Of a stretch of DNA of 64,000 nt, positions 1 through 10,179 are shown in pieces; position 1 is the stretch's first letter, and the number at the start of each line of letters is the position of its first letter. The translations under genes and the position numbers were made by a program. The stretch lies in the NCBI RefSeq assembly GCF_023061185.1, contig NZ_JAKGAK010000002.1, positions 62,001 through 126,000 of the forward strand. Reading direction: 5' to 3'. This DNA is from Chromohalobacter beijerinckii. Its GTDB lineage: Bacteria; Pseudomonadota; Gammaproteobacteria; Pseudomonadales; Halomonadaceae. Below the pieces are notes generated by a model. It had not been told where the DNA came from. It saw only the letters and a list, made by a program, of their open reading frames with translations, and ran no database searches.

Positions 1-1508
1 ATAGCCTGGCGCGTTTCGAGGCACATGACGAGTGGGGCGCGTTCACCCTGTTGGTCATCGACGAATGTCACCGCATTCCCCCGCCTGTCAGTGACGACGC
101 CCGCCCGAGTAAGGCGCCGTCGAGCTATCATCGCGTGATCGCGCATCTGCGCAAGCACAATCCGCGTCTCAAGGTGCTGGGGCTGACCGCGACGCCGTAT
201 CGCCTGGGGCAAGGCTTCATCTATCACCGCCATCATCATGGCATGGTGCGTGGCGACGCCGAGAGCTTCTTTCAGGATTGTGTGTTCGAGCAGCCGCTGC
301 GGCTGATGGTCAAACAGGGCTATCTGGTCGCGCCCAAGCGCGTGGATGCAGCGCTCTACGCCGAGGATGGTCGGCAGACCCGTTACGATTTCTCGCGCCT
401 GGTACCGGGACGCGATGGCGGCTTCGAGGAAGCCGAGTTGAATCGCGTCGTTCAGGGGCATCGAGCGACGCCGGGCATAATCGCCGAGGTTATCGAGCAG
501 GCGCGCGAGCGGTGTGGCGTGATGATCTTCGCGGCCACCGTGGCTCACGCCGAGGAAATCGTCGGTTACCTGCCGGCCGAGCAGGCGGCGTTGATCGTCG
601 GCTCGACGCCGACGAAGGAGCGCGAGCGCTTGATTGCGGCCTTCAAGGCGCGTGAGATCAAGTATCTCGTCAACGTGGCGGTGCTGACCACCGGATTCGA
701 CGCGCCGCACGTGGATTTGATCGCCATCCTGCGACCCACGGAGTCCGTCAGTCTGTATCAACAAATCGTCGGGCGTGGGTTGCGCTTGTCCCCTGGCAAG
801 GAAGACTGTCTGATCCTCGATTACGCGGGCAATCCCTGGGATTTATATGCGCCGGAAGTCGGCGAACCGCGCCCCGATTCAGACTCTGAACCGGTTCAGG
901 TGGAATGCCCGGCGTGCGGGCACGCCAATCTGTTCTGGGGCAAGCGTGATGGCGATCTGGTCATCGAACATCACGGCCGCCGCTGCCAAGGTCTGGTGGA
1001 GGACGCGGATGGCCAGCGCCATCAGTGCGACTTTCGCTACCGCTTCAAGGTATGCGATCAGTGCGGCGCGGAAAACGACATCGCCGCGCGGGCTTGCCAT
1101 CAATGCGGTGAGCGCATGGTCGATCCCGATGACAAACTCAAGGCGGCCTTACGACTCAAGGAAGCAAAGGTGCTGCGCGTGTCGGGCATGCAGCTGCAAT
1201 CGGTGCTCAACGGGCGAGGGCTACCACGCTTGAAAGTGACCTATCACGATGAGGACGGCGCCACGCTTGATGAATGGTTCGCGCTGGAAACGCCCGCGCA
1301 GCGTCGCGCCTTCACGCTGGCGTTCTTGCGCTACCACCTGCGCGCCCCGGGCAGCGATTGGCAGCCACGCTCGGCGGATGAGGTCATCGCCGACGAGCAT
1401 CGACTCAAGGCCCCGGATTTCGTCGTGGGACGCAAGGTAGGCCGCCATTGGCAGATCCGCGACAAGCTTTTCGACTATGTGGGGCGCTATCGTAAGGCTG
1501 ATGGGTGA
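1..1508 (+). CDS. radD: RadD/YejH-type superfamily 2 DNA helicase, 3' part (5' end outside window)
   Basis: The frame is open from the first bases of the window, so the start codon and Walker A motif lie upstream. The part seen begins just before a DECH Walker B box (about base 63), followed by a GLTATP-type motif III and the C-terminal helicase half ending in QQIVGRGLR (motif VI). After the helicase core come two cysteine pairs (CPACG with a later CQG, then CDQCG and CHQCG), a zinc-ribbon region typical of E. coli RadD, which aids RecA-dependent recombination and DNA damage tolerance. The tail after DPDDKLK also matches that family as I recall it. It ends about 95 bases before pqqA and looks unrelated to it in function. 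Family assignment is good; the exact role is inferred. Confidence 0.85.
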   Translation, partial: SLARFEAHDEWGAFTLLVIDECHRIPPPVSDDARPSKAPSSYHRVIAHLRKHNPRLKVLGLTATPYRLGQGFIYHRHHHGMVRGDAESFFQDCVFEQPLRLMVKQGYLVAPKRVDAALYAEDGRQTRYDFSRLVPGRDGGFEEAELNRVVQGHRATPGIIAEVIEQARERCGVMIFAATVAHAEEIVGYLPAEQAALIVGSTPTKERERLIAAFKAREIKYLVNVAVLTTGFDAPHVDLIAILRPTESVSLYQQIVGRGLRLSPGKEDCLILDYAGNPWDLYAPEVGEPRPDSDSEPVQVECPACGHANLFWGKRDGDLVIEHHGRRCQGLVEDADGQRHQCDFRYRFKVCDQCGAENDIAARACHQCGERMVDPDDKLKAALRLKEAKVLRVSGMQLQSVLNGRGLPRLKVTYHDEDGATLDEWFALETPAQRRAFTLAFLRYHLRAPGSDWQPRSADEVIADEHRLKAPDFVVGRKVGRHWQIRDKLFDYVGRYRKADG

Positions 1509-1603
1509 TGCGTCATCAATATGCGCATTCTTTGTAATTGCTAATGCGATAGTGCTATCAAGGGGTTATGATGAAAGGGCAAACCCACTAGCGGAGAAAC
1601 GAC

Positions 1604-1681
1604 ATGACTTGGACCACTCCGGCAGTCAAAGAGATCTGCATCGCGCTGGAAATCAACGATTACATGCCCGCCGAATTCTGA
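1604..1681 (+). CDS. pqqA: PQQ precursor peptide PqqA (25 aa)
   Basis: This is a 25-residue ORF starting MTWTTPAVKEIC. It carries the E-x-x-x-Y core (Glu16 and Tyr20, in EINDY) whose two side chains are cross-linked by PqqE to make pyrroloquinoline quinone. A purine-rich GGAGAAACGAC lies just upstream as ribosome site. The peptide is first in the pqqABCDE cluster, and its stop overlaps the Shine-Dalgarno of pqqB. The C-terminal tail MPAEF is acidic rather than the basic or aromatic tail of many PqqA peptides. The short length is normal for the family (about 22-30 aa). Identification rests on the core motif plus position. Confidence 0.9.
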   Translation: MTWTTPAVKEICIALEINDYMPAEF

Positions 1682-1688
1682 GGCGGCG

Positions 1689-2588
1689 TTGTATATTCAT
1701 GTACTCGGGGCGGCCGCCGGTGGCGGCCTCCCTCAGTGGAACTGTCGTTGCGATGTATGCCGGCTGGCGTGGGCGGGCGACCCGCGCGTCACGCCGCGAA
1801 CCCAATCTTCTCTGGCCGTGAGCGCCGATGGCCGCTCGTGGGCCTTGATCAATTGCGCCCCCGAGGTGCTGACCCAGATACGCCGGACCCCTGCGCTGTT
1901 TCCGCGGCAGGGGCGGCGTGACACTCCGATAGCCTCGATCTTGCTGACCAACGGCGACGTCGACCATGTCGGCGGTCTGCTGAGCCTGCGTGAAAGTTCG
2001 CCCTATCGCCTTTATGCCACGTCGGAAATTCATGCCGCGTTGCGCGACAGCCCGATCTTTAACGTCCTCAATCCTGATCATGTCGAACGCGTTGGCGTCG
2101 ACCTGGAGCAGACCCTGACGCTCGCCGAGGGGCTCGAGGCGCGCATATTCGCGGTGCCCGGCAAGGCGGCGCTGTACCTGGAGGGCGAGGACCCCGACAT
2201 TGGCAGCGAAGGCGAGGCCACCGTGGGCGTGGAGTTTCGCGTCGGCGCGCGGCGTGCCTATTACATTCCCGGTTGCGCCGCGCTGAACGAACGCCTGGCG
2301 GCACGTCTCGAGGGCGCCGATCTGGTGCTGTTCGACGGCACACTATGGCGTGATGACGAGATGATTCGCGCCGGTGTCGGCCACAAGACGGGGAGCCGCA
2401 TGGGGCACATGTCGATGGCCGGCGAGTCGGGCAGTATGGCCGCGTTGTCGTCGCTGAACATCGGACGACGTGTCTTCGTTCATATCAATAACACCAATCC
2501 GGTCTTGATCGACGATTCCCCGGAGCGCCGGGAGGCCACGCGTCACGGGTGGGAGATCGCCCACGACGGCATGGAACTGGAATGCTGA
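1689..2588 (+). CDS. pqqB: PQQ biosynthesis protein PqqB (metallo-beta-lactamase fold)
   Basis: The 299-residue protein, of usual family length, begins MYIHVLGAAAGGGLPQWNC, a hallmark PqqB N-terminus. It therefore uses a TTG start, only 7 bases after the pqqA stop; GAGGCGG overlapping that stop is the ribosome site, so translation is probably coupled. The metallo-hydrolase motif appears as TNGDVDHVGGLLSLRE. Established work places PqqB as an iron-dependent hydroxylase acting on the freed Glu-Tyr dipeptide before PqqC. The stop overlaps the pqqC start (ATGA). Expression level relative to pqqA may be limited by the TTG start. Confidence 0.93.
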   Translation: MYIHVLGAAAGGGLPQWNCRCDVCRLAWAGDPRVTPRTQSSLAVSADGRSWALINCAPEVLTQIRRTPALFPRQGRRDTPIASILLTNGDVDHVGGLLSLRESSPYRLYATSEIHAALRDSPIFNVLNPDHVERVGVDLEQTLTLAEGLEARIFAVPGKAALYLEGEDPDIGSEGEATVGVEFRVGARRAYYIPGCAALNERLAARLEGADLVLFDGTLWRDDEMIRAGVGHKTGSRMGHMSMAGESGSMAALSSLNIGRRVFVHINNTNPVLIDDSPERREATRHGWEIAHDGMELEC

Positions 2589-3355
2589 TGAGTGATATTG
2601 AAACCCCGATCCACGAGGCGCTGAGCGCGGACGAACTGGAAGCACGTTTACGAGCGATCGGCGAGCAGCGTTACCATCATCGCCACCCCTTTCAGCTCAT
2701 GTTGCAAAACGGCGAACTGAATCGCCGCCAGGTACAGGCGTGGGCCCTCAATCGCTATTACTATCAGTCGATGATTCCGCTCAAGGATGCCTCGCTGATC
2801 GCGCGCCTCGACGACCCGGCGCTGCGCCGCGCGTGGCGCGCCCGGCTGGTGGATCACGACGGTGAAGCCGAGGGCGAGGGCGGTATCGCGCGCTGGCTGA
2901 AGCTCACCGACGGGCTGGGGCTGGATCGTGAGATGGTGGTCTCGACCCGGCGGATTCTGCCGGCCACGCGCTTTGCGGTGGAGGCCTATCTGCATTTCGT
3001 GCGCGAGCGCAGCGTACTGGAGGCCATCGCCTCGTCGTTGACCGAGCTATTTTCACCGCTGGTGATCGGCCAGCGGGTCAGTGGCATGCTCGAGCACTAC
3101 GACTTCGTCTCTGCCGAGACTCTGGCCTATTTCGAGCCACGTCTGACTCAGGCGCCGCGAGATGCGGAAATGGCTCTCGATTACGTCAAGCTACATGCCC
3201 GCCGACCGGATCAGCAGCAGGCGGTGCTCGACGCGCTGATCTTCAAGTGTCAGGTGCTGTGGACACAACTGGACGCCTTGCATCACGCCTATGTCGCGCC
3301 CGGCCATGTGCCACCCGGGGCCTGGGATGGCGAAGCGCAAACAGAGGCGTTATGA
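2588..3355 (+). CDS. pqqC: Pyrroloquinoline-quinone synthase PqqC
   Basis: A protein of 255 residues beginning MSDIETPIHEALSADELE. PqqC is a cofactorless oxidase that performs the final ring closure and eight-electron oxidation to PQQ. The TENA/heme-oxygenase-like helical fold is suggested by RYHHRHPFQLMLQNGELNRRQVQAW near the start, the conserved PqqC region with its histidine cluster. ATG at 2588 overlaps the pqqB stop; another in-frame ATG at 2582 would add two residues. The stop overlaps pqqD by 4 bases. Length fits the family (about 250 aa). Confidence 0.93.
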   Translation: MSDIETPIHEALSADELEARLRAIGEQRYHHRHPFQLMLQNGELNRRQVQAWALNRYYYQSMIPLKDASLIARLDDPALRRAWRARLVDHDGEAEGEGGIARWLKLTDGLGLDREMVVSTRRILPATRFAVEAYLHFVRERSVLEAIASSLTELFSPLVIGQRVSGMLEHYDFVSAETLAYFEPRLTQAPRDAEMALDYVKLHARRPDQQQAVLDALIFKCQVLWTQLDALHHAYVAPGHVPPGAWDGEAQTEAL

Positions 3356-3633
3356 CGGCAATTCAGGAAAGCGACATCGTGCGCCTGCCGCGCGGCGTCA
3401 GGCTGCGTGAAGATAAGCAGCGGGGTGGCTGGGTATTGCTGGCGCCCGAGCGTGTCTTTCAGCTCGATGGCATTGCGCAAACCGTGGTCAGCCAGGTGGA
3501 CGGCGAGTGCAGCGTAGGCACGATTATCGATCGGCTGTGCGAGACCTATCAGGCGCCGCGTGAGCGTATCGCCGAGGACGTGACGGCCATGTTCGCTGGG
3601 TTGGTCGAGAAACGTGTCCTGGAGGTCGCATGA
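3352..3633 (+). CDS. pqqD: PqqA-binding chaperone PqqD
   Basis: A 93-residue protein. PqqD is the RiPP recognition element that binds PqqA and presents it to PqqE. The sequence shows the family pattern [30 protein letters not shown] followed by a small helical half ending in a [15 protein letters not shown]-type segment. I chose ATG 3352, which overlaps the pqqC stop, over upstream in-frame codons inside pqqC because it gives the standard family length. Its own stop overlaps the pqqE start. It is a separate gene here, not fused to pqqC or pqqE as in some bacteria. Confidence 0.92.
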   Translation: MTAIQESDIVRLPRGVRLREDKQRGGWVLLAPERVFQLDGIAQTVVSQVDGECSVGTIIDRLCETYQAPRERIAEDVTAMFAGLVEKRVLEVA

Positions 3634-4745
3634 CACATTCGCAAGCGTATGACGTGCAGCCGCCTATGGGGATGCTGGCGGAGTTGACGCACCGTTGCCC
3701 GCTGCAGTGCCCGTACTGCTCCAACCCAGTGGCGCTGGAACGCCGTCGCCAAGAGCTGGATACCGCGACCTGGCAACGCGTCTTCGCCGAAGCCGCCGAG
3801 CTTGGCGTGCTGCAAGTCCATCTCTCGGGCGGCGAGCCCGCGCTGCGCCCCGACTTGCCCGAGCTGGTGACGGCCTGCGTTGACGCGGGCTTGTATTCCA
3901 ATCTGATCACGGCCGGCGTCAACATCGACCGCCCCCGGCTGGAGACCCTGGCGGACGCGGGCCTCGATCACGTTCAACTGTCGTTTCAGGGCGCCACGCC
4001 CGAGGTAACCGATCACGTCGCCAACATGACCGGCGCCCATGCGCGCAAGCGTGCCTTCGCCGCCGAGGTGACGGACATCGGGTTGCCGTTGACGTTGAAC
4101 GCGGTGATTCACCGCGCCAACCTGCATCAGATCGATGAATTCGTGGATCTGGCCGTGGAATTGGGTGCGCGGCGTCTGGAGATTGCCCATGCGCAGTACT
4201 ATGGTTGGGCGCTGGTCAATCGCGCGGCCCTGATGCCGAGTCGCGAGCAGGTCATGGAAGCTGTCGAGCGAGTGGAGGCCGCGCGTGAGCGCCTGCAAGG
4301 GCGTCTGGTCATCGACGCCGTGGTCCCGGATTACCATGCGCGGCTGCCCAAGCCCTGCATGAATGGCTGGGGACGCCAGTCCCTCAACGTGACGCCCTCG
4401 GGCAAGGTGCTGCCGTGCCATGCGGCGGAGACGATCCCGCACCTGGAGTTCTGGAATGTCGCGGATCATGGGCTGCGGGAAATCTGGTACGACAGCCCGG
4501 CCTTCAACGCCTATCGCGGTACGGATTGGATGCCCGAGACTTGCCAGAGCTGCGAGCGCAAGGAAATCGACTGGGGCGGCTGCCGTTGTCAGGCGCTGAT
4601 GCTCACCGGCGATGCAACACAGATGGACCCGGTGTGCGAAAAGTCTCCGTATCACGACGAGGTCCAAACCTTGGCGGTGCGCGATGCCTCGGGTGCGTCC
4701 GAGTTCACTTATCGGCGCTTTGCGCGGACGACCGAGAGCGCCTGA
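3630..4745 (+). CDS. pqqE: PqqA peptide cyclase PqqE (radical SAM, SPASM)
   Basis: A 371-residue radical SAM enzyme that forms the Glu-Tyr carbon-carbon bond in PqqA. The CxxxCxxC cluster motif is Cys23, Cys27 and Cys30 (RCPLQCPYC), followed by the HLSGGEP SAM-binding segment. The C-terminal third has the cysteine-rich SPASM domain for auxiliary iron-sulfur clusters ([28 protein letters not shown]). The start overlaps pqqD. This is the last gene of the operon; no pqqF protease gene follows, so the peptide must be released by a protease encoded elsewhere. No PQQ-dependent dehydrogenase is in the window either. Confidence 0.95.
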   Translation: MTHSQAYDVQPPMGMLAELTHRCPLQCPYCSNPVALERRRQELDTATWQRVFAEAAELGVLQVHLSGGEPALRPDLPELVTACVDAGLYSNLITAGVNIDRPRLETLADAGLDHVQLSFQGATPEVTDHVANMTGAHARKRAFAAEVTDIGLPLTLNAVIHRANLHQIDEFVDLAVELGARRLEIAHAQYYGWALVNRAALMPSREQVMEAVERVEAARERLQGRLVIDAVVPDYHARLPKPCMNGWGRQSLNVTPSGKVLPCHAAETIPHLEFWNVADHGLREIWYDSPAFNAYRGTDWMPETCQSCERKEIDWGGCRCQALMLTGDATQMDPVCEKSPYHDEVQTLAVRDASGASEFTYRRFARTTESA

Positions 4746-4859
4746 CGGCCCATCGACACGTCTTGCATGACGCGGGCGTGTTCGCCTCCCGGCAGCCTTG
4801 CTACACTGCGCGTTTGTCGAAGGTCGCGCCGTGAGGCGCAATCGAGGAGAGCGTCACGC

Positions 4860-5771
4860 GTGAGTGATACCGCCGAGCCCGTCAGTGCCGATACCGCCTT
4901 GGCCGCGTCCCAAGCGGCGGTATTGGCGCGCCTGCACGATCAGCCCATCACCGAGCTGCCGGAAGATCTCTACATTCCGCCCGAGGCGTTGCGTGTCTTT
5001 CTCGAAACCTTCGAAGGGCCGCTCGATTTATTGCTGTACCTGATCCGGCGTCAGAACCTCGACATCCTGGGTATCGACGTAGCGGCGATCACGCATCAGT
5101 ACATCGAATACGTCGAGCTGATGCGTGCGCTGGAGATCGACCTGGCCGGCGAGTATTTGCTGATGGCGGCGATGCTGGCGGAGATCAAGTCGCGCACGTT
5201 GTTACCGCGTCCACCCAAGGGGGAGGACGAAGACGCCGAAGACCCGCGCGCCGAACTGATCCGCCGCCTGCAGGAATACGAGCAGTTGAAGCTGGCCGCC
5301 GAGGGATTGGATGAATTGCCGCGCGAAGGGCGTGATTGGGTAACGGCGCAGGCTGCACTGCCCACGCTCGAGACCCGCGTGGTTCATCCCCAGGTCGAGC
5401 TGGATGAGCTTCTGCACGCCCTGTCGGGACTGCTCAAGCGGGCCGAGTTTCAGCAGTCTCACCAGATCAGCCGCGAGGTACTATCCACCCGCGAGCGTAT
5501 GCTACGTGTCATGGAACAGTTGGACGGCCAACGTTATACCCCGTTCGAGGCGTTGTTCACGCTCGAGGAGGGGCGCGCGGGCGTGGTGGTGACTTTCATG
5601 GCGATTCTCGAGCTGGCCAAAGAGGCGATGATCGAGATCGCGCAGAACGCGCCGCTGTCGCCGATTCATGTGCGTGCCCGGCTGGTGGCTGAAGCGGTCG
5701 ACGACAGCCCCGCGACGGACGATGACGATGGCGGAGAAAGCGCCTTCGCCAATGCCGAAGAGGATCCCTGA
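4860..5771 (+). CDS. scpA: Segregation and condensation protein A (kleisin)
   Basis: ScpA is the kleisin subunit bridging SMC heads together with ScpB in chromosome condensation. The core motif FEGPLDLLLYLIRRQNLDILGIDVAAITHQYIEY is unmistakable. The GTG start at 4860 is chosen because GAGGAG lies about ten bases upstream; a longer reading frame has no such site. The 303-residue product ends in an acidic tail (DDSPATDDDDGGES). The stop overlaps scpB (ATGA), and scpB in turn overlaps rluB, so the three are one operon. Confidence 0.93.
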   Translation: MSDTAEPVSADTALAASQAAVLARLHDQPITELPEDLYIPPEALRVFLETFEGPLDLLLYLIRRQNLDILGIDVAAITHQYIEYVELMRALEIDLAGEYLLMAAMLAEIKSRTLLPRPPKGEDEDAEDPRAELIRRLQEYEQLKLAAEGLDELPREGRDWVTAQAALPTLETRVVHPQVELDELLHALSGLLKRAEFQQSHQISREVLSTRERMLRVMEQLDGQRYTPFEALFTLEEGRAGVVVTFMAILELAKEAMIEIAQNAPLSPIHVRARLVAEAVDDSPATDDDDGGESAFANAEEDP

Positions 5772-6682
5772 TGAACGAGGCGACGACGTCTCTCGACGAA
5801 GTCTGCGAAGCGGCGTTGTTGGCCGCCGGCGAACCGCTGACTTCCGAACGCCTGGAGAGCCTGTTCGATGAGCGTGAGCGCCCATCGCGTGGTGAGCTGC
5901 GCGATGCCTTGGCGCGTCTCGGCGAGCGCCTAGAGCATAGCGCTCTGGAACTCATCGAGACCGCCTCGGGGTTTCAAGTCCGCATTCGTGCACGTTTTTC
6001 GCCTTGGATATCGCGGCTGTGGGATGAAAAGCCGCAGCGTTATTCGCGCGCGTTGCTGGAGACCTTGGCGCTGATCGCCTATCGTCAACCCGTCACCCGT
6101 GGCGATATCGAGGAAGTTCGCGGGGTCTCGGTGAGCAGCTCGATCATGCGTACCCTGACCGAGCGGGGATGGATCCGCGTCGTGGGGCAGCGTGACGTAC
6201 CGGGTCGGCCCTCGGTCTATGCTACCACGCGTGCTTTTCTCGACGACTTCGGCCTCAAGACCCTCGATGCTCTGCCGCCGATGCACGAGCTCAAGGAATT
6301 CGAGACACGTTTCGAGGAAGCTCTGGGACACGATAAGGAGGCGCTGGGGCACGATGATGCGGATCATTCATCGGCGCGTGACAGTCACGCCGACAACGTC
6401 GAGAATACGACACCGGTAGAGGATGCGTCGCAGGCAACGTCGTCATCCGAGGCCGAGCTAGATACGACAGATACGACGACGGCCGGGATGGCCGACGATC
6501 AGCACGCCGGGACGGCGTCCGAGCGGTCGGGAGTGAGTTTCGCCGAACTCGAAGCTCGCCTGGCCGAACGCGCCCGCCGACGGGAAGAGGAAGCCGGAGC
6601 ATCGCCTGCTGAGGGTGACGCCAACACTTCCGACGTGGCGGACGCGGAACATTCAACAGACGAGACAACGTTCGATTCATGA
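5771..6682 (+). CDS. scpB: Segregation and condensation protein B
   Basis: ScpB is the winged-helix partner of ScpA. The conserved region is seen in the first 190 residues, including [45 protein letters not shown] and [18 protein letters not shown]. The remaining 110 or so residues are a low-complexity acidic tail rich in Asp, Glu, Thr and Ala with a small internal repeat ([12 protein letters not shown]). At 303 residues it is well longer than the common 180-200. The tail ends with an Arg/Glu-rich segment ([15 protein letters not shown]). The stop overlaps the rluB start. Confidence 0.92.
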   Translation: MNEATTSLDEVCEAALLAAGEPLTSERLESLFDERERPSRGELRDALARLGERLEHSALELIETASGFQVRIRARFSPWISRLWDEKPQRYSRALLETLALIAYRQPVTRGDIEEVRGVSVSSSIMRTLTERGWIRVVGQRDVPGRPSVYATTRAFLDDFGLKTLDALPPMHELKEFETRFEEALGHDKEALGHDDADHSSARDSHADNVENTTPVEDASQATSSSEAELDTTDTTTAGMADDQHAGTASERSGVSFAELEARLAERARRREEEAGASPAEGDANTSDVADAEHSTDETTFDS

Positions 6683-7539
6683 ACACGCCTACCGAAAAAT
6701 TGCAGAAGGTGCTGGCCCGCGCAGGCTTCGGCTCGCGCCGTGAGATGGAAACCGCCATCGCCGATGGCCGCGTCAAGGTCAATGGCCAGGTCGCCACACT
6801 GGGCGATCGCATCGAGACGCGTGACCGGGTCACCCTCGACGATCGCCCCGTCAGCCTGCGCGATGCCGAGGAAGTGCCGCGGCGCGTCATCATGTACAAC
6901 AAGCCCGAGGGCGAGCTTTGCACGCGCCGCGATCCCGAGGGGCGTCGGACTGTCTTCGATCGCTTGCCACGTCTCAAAGGGGAGCGTTGGATCGCCATCG
7001 GTCGCCTGGATATCAACACCAGCGGTCTGTTGCTATTCACCACCGACGGTGAGCTTGCCAACCGCTTGATGCATCCCTCCACGCAGGTCGAGCGCGAATA
7101 CGCGGTACGCGTGATGGGCGGCGTTCGCCCGGAGAACGTGACTGCCATGACCGAGGGCGTGATGCTCGAGGATGGTCCGGCGCGTTTCACCGATGTTCAG
7201 GAGTTCGGCGGCGAGGGCATCAATACGTGGTTCCACGTGGTGATTCTCGAGGGGCGCAATCGCGAGGTGAGGCGTCTCTGGGAGTCTCAAGAGCTCACGG
7301 TGAGCCGTCTCAAGCGAGTTCGTTACGGCAACATCTTCCTCGATAAGCGCGCCAAGGCGGGTGAATGGGTCGAACTTTCCCAGGAAGAGGTGGACGACCT
7401 GGCGCAACTGGCAGGTCTGTCGGCGCGCAAGGTACCCGCGTTGACGCCCGACGAGCAGAACCGTTGGAGCCGTGATAAGAACAAGCGTCGCCCGGTCAAT
7501 GCGATGCGCAAGCCGAAGAGCTCGCGGCGCTCGCGGTGA
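6679..7539 (+). CDS. rluB: 23S rRNA pseudouridine(2605) synthase RluB
   Basis: The 286-residue enzyme has an N-terminal S4 RNA-binding domain ([30 protein letters not shown], residues 7-36) and an RsuA/RluB-type catalytic domain with GRLDINTSG, where Asp111 is the expected nucleophile. RluB modifies U2605 of 23S rRNA in E. coli; RluE/RluF/RsuA relatives are alternatives, but the scpA-scpB-rluB gene order is typical of RluB. A basic C-terminal tail ([20 protein letters not shown]) probably binds RNA. ATG overlaps the scpB stop. Confidence 0.9.
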   Translation: MNTPTEKLQKVLARAGFGSRREMETAIADGRVKVNGQVATLGDRIETRDRVTLDDRPVSLRDAEEVPRRVIMYNKPEGELCTRRDPEGRRTVFDRLPRLKGERWIAIGRLDINTSGLLLFTTDGELANRLMHPSTQVEREYAVRVMGGVRPENVTAMTEGVMLEDGPARFTDVQEFGGEGINTWFHVVILEGRNREVRRLWESQELTVSRLKRVRYGNIFLDKRAKAGEWVELSQEEVDDLAQLAGLSARKVPALTPDEQNRWSRDKNKRRPVNAMRKPKSSRRSR

Positions 7540-7561
7540 GCGGCTTTTCAGCAAAAAAATC

Positions 7562-7590
7562 TTGTCAATGTCGAGTGTTATCAGTACTAT
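7562..7590 (+). promoter_or_regulatory. Sigma70-type promoter of the tRNA-Lys cluster
   Basis: TTGTCA (7562-7567) and TACTAT (7585-7590) are separated by 17 bases, and the first tRNA-Lys begins 18 bases after the -10 box. Spacing and location fit a strong stable-RNA promoter. Assigned by eye. Confidence 0.65.
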
Positions 7591-7607
7591 GTGCGCCCTA
7601 TCGGGAC

Positions 7608-7682
7608 GGGTCGTTAGCTCAGTGGTAGAGCAGTTGGCTTTTAACCAATTGGTCGTAGGTTCGAATCCTACACGACCCACCA
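7608..7682 (+). tRNA. tRNA-Lys (anticodon TTT), copy 1
   Basis: A 75-base cloverleaf with CCA encoded. The acceptor stem GGGTCGT pairs with ACGACCC, the anticodon loop is CTTTTAA (anticodon TTT at 7640-7642), and the T arm contains GGTTCGAATCC. Three identical copies follow in tandem with different spacers. Confidence 0.97.
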
Positions 7683-7738
7683 TCGGCAATCGCCTTTGAA
7701 TGGCGTGGTGCGATGACACGTTTCGAAGACCCGGCGGC

Positions 7739-7813
7739 GGGTCGTTAGCTCAGTGGTAGAGCAGTTGGCTTTTAACCAATTGGTCGTAGGTTCGAATCCT
7801 ACACGACCCACCA
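7739..7813 (+). tRNA. tRNA-Lys (anticodon TTT), copy 2
   Basis: Identical in sequence to the copy at 7608-7682, including the encoded CCA. It is separated from the first by 56 bases of unrelated spacer and is probably cotranscribed and processed from one precursor. Confidence 0.97.
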
Positions 7814-7847
7814 TTGCCGCCGACAACTGTCTGAAAGGACAGGTTAT

Positions 7848-7922
7848 GGGTCGTTAGCTCAGTGGTAGAGCAGTTGGCTTTTAACCAATTGGTCGTAGGT
7901 TCGAATCCTACACGACCCACCA
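7848..7922 (+). tRNA. tRNA-Lys (anticodon TTT), copy 3
   Basis: Third identical copy with encoded CCA, 34 bases after copy 2. A rho-independent terminator follows 6 bases downstream and closes the transcript. Confidence 0.97.
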
Positions 7923-7928
7923 GCATTC

Positions 7929-7957
7929 AACCCCGTCTCGCATGAGTCGGGGTTTTT
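7929..7957 (+). terminator. Rho-independent terminator of the tRNA-Lys cluster
   Basis: AACCCCG pairs with CGGGGTT, with a further CTC/GAG pair inside around a GCAT loop, followed by a run of T. It sits directly after the third tRNA-Lys. Confidence 0.85.
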
Positions 7958-8126
7958 GCGTTCTGGGCGCTTGTGGCGGTGGCGACATTCGTGTGAGCAC
8001 GATGCTGGCAAGCCGGCATCGACGGGCAGTATCATGAAATCGGGTGCGGTGTGTCCGCGAAGAGATCGCGGCGCGACGCTTCTCGTTATGCAGGGGGAGC
8101 CCCTGCCAGTCACAGTGGTAGACACG

Positions 8127-9158
8127 ATGACGATCATGACACCGAAAGCGCCTGAGGCAGCCTCGTCGCTGGCCCGTGCGTACTGCCCGGTCACGCCGAG
8201 TGCACAGGCGCGTGCGCAGACCGAAACGATCAAGCGTTTGTTGAGCGAGCGTAATGCCACCTTGGTGGCGCATTACTACACCGACGATGCCATTCAGCAA
8301 CTGGCCGAGGAAAGCGGCGGCTGCGTGGCCGATTCCTTGGAGATGGCGCGCTTCGGCGCCCGACATCCGGCCACGACCTTGGTGGTGGCCGGCGTTCGCT
8401 TCATGGGCGAGACCGCCAAGATCCTGTCCCCCGAAAAGCACGTGCTGATGCCTACGCTAGAGGCGACTTGCTCGCTGGACGACGGCTGTCCAGCGGATGA
8501 GTTCGCGGCGTTCTGCGATGCGCATCCCGAGCGCACGGTCGTGGTCTATGCCAATACCTCGGCGGCGGTCAAGGCGCGCGCGGATTGGGTGGTGACCTCG
8601 TCGATCGCGGTCGAGGTCATCGAGCATCTCCACGCCCGTGGCGAAAAGATCTTGTGGGCGCCGGACAAGCACCTGGGACGTTATATCCGCGAGCGTACTG
8701 GTGCCGACATGCTGCTCTGGGATGGCGCCTGCATCGTGCACGAGGAGTTCAAGGCTCAGGGCGTGCTGGATCTCAAGAAGGTCTATCCCGATGCCGCCTT
8801 GCTGGTGCATCCCGAGTCGCCGCTGGGGGTGGTCGAACTGGCCGACGTGGTGGGCTCGACCTCGCAGTTGATCAAGGCCGCGCGCGAACTCGACCAGCAA
8901 CGCCTGATCGTGGCCACCGACCGCGGTATTTTCTACAAGATGCAGCAGGCGGTGCCGGACAAAACGCTGTTCGAGGCGCCCACGGCGGGCAATGGCGCGA
9001 CTTGCCGGAGTTGCGCGCATTGCCCGTGGATGGCAATGAATGACCTGGATCGCCTTGAGCGCGCCCTCAGCGAAGGCGGTGGCGAGATTTATATCGAGTC
9101 AGCGCTACGTCAGCGTGCCCTCAAACCCTTGGAGCGGATGCTGGACTTCGGACGCTGA
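8127..9158 (+). CDS. nadA: Quinolinate synthase NadA
   Basis: NadA condenses iminoaspartate with dihydroxyacetone phosphate to quinolinate using a [4Fe-4S] cluster. The signature [32 protein letters not shown] is present, with cluster cysteines in [22 protein letters not shown] and [16 protein letters not shown] 8127 gives 343 residues, close to E. coli NadA (347); an in-frame ATG at 8088 and one at 8136 are possible and no start has a strong ribosome site. The gene converges on nadC, which performs the next step of de novo NAD synthesis. Confidence 0.93.
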   Translation: MTIMTPKAPEAASSLARAYCPVTPSAQARAQTETIKRLLSERNATLVAHYYTDDAIQQLAEESGGCVADSLEMARFGARHPATTLVVAGVRFMGETAKILSPEKHVLMPTLEATCSLDDGCPADEFAAFCDAHPERTVVVYANTSAAVKARADWVVTSSIAVEVIEHLHARGEKILWAPDKHLGRYIRERTGADMLLWDGACIVHEEFKAQGVLDLKKVYPDAALLVHPESPLGVVELADVVGSTSQLIKAARELDQQRLIVATDRGIFYKMQQAVPDKTLFEAPTAGNGATCRSCAHCPWMAMNDLDRLERALSEGGGEIYIESALRQRALKPLERMLDFGR

Positions 9159-9184
9159 CACGCTGGCGCCGCCGTCGCGAGTAG

Positions 9185-10087
<903 letters not shown>

Positions 10088-10179
10088 TCACGACGGTTCG
10101 GTCATGGGCGCGTTGACCATCTGGGTTCTTGACGCCGGAGACATCCCGAAAGACGCGTCTCGAGAAGACAGGAGCAGGT

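Noticed and set aside
4746-4859. pqqF or another PQQ protease gene after pqqE
   Set aside because: The 114-base gap before scpA is too short and carries no zinc-protease motif.
7608-7922. Three evenly spaced repeats, first considered as a CRISPR-like array
   Set aside because: Each unit folds as a complete tRNA-Lys with CCA, and the spacers have unequal length.
8088-8126. Longer NadA starting at ATG 8088
   Set aside because: It would add 13 residues with no counterpart in other NadA proteins, and there is no convincing ribosome site. It cannot be fully excluded.
8000-8126. Riboswitch or attenuator before nadA
   Set aside because: No conserved motif I know of is present, and no terminator/antiterminator pair is obvious.
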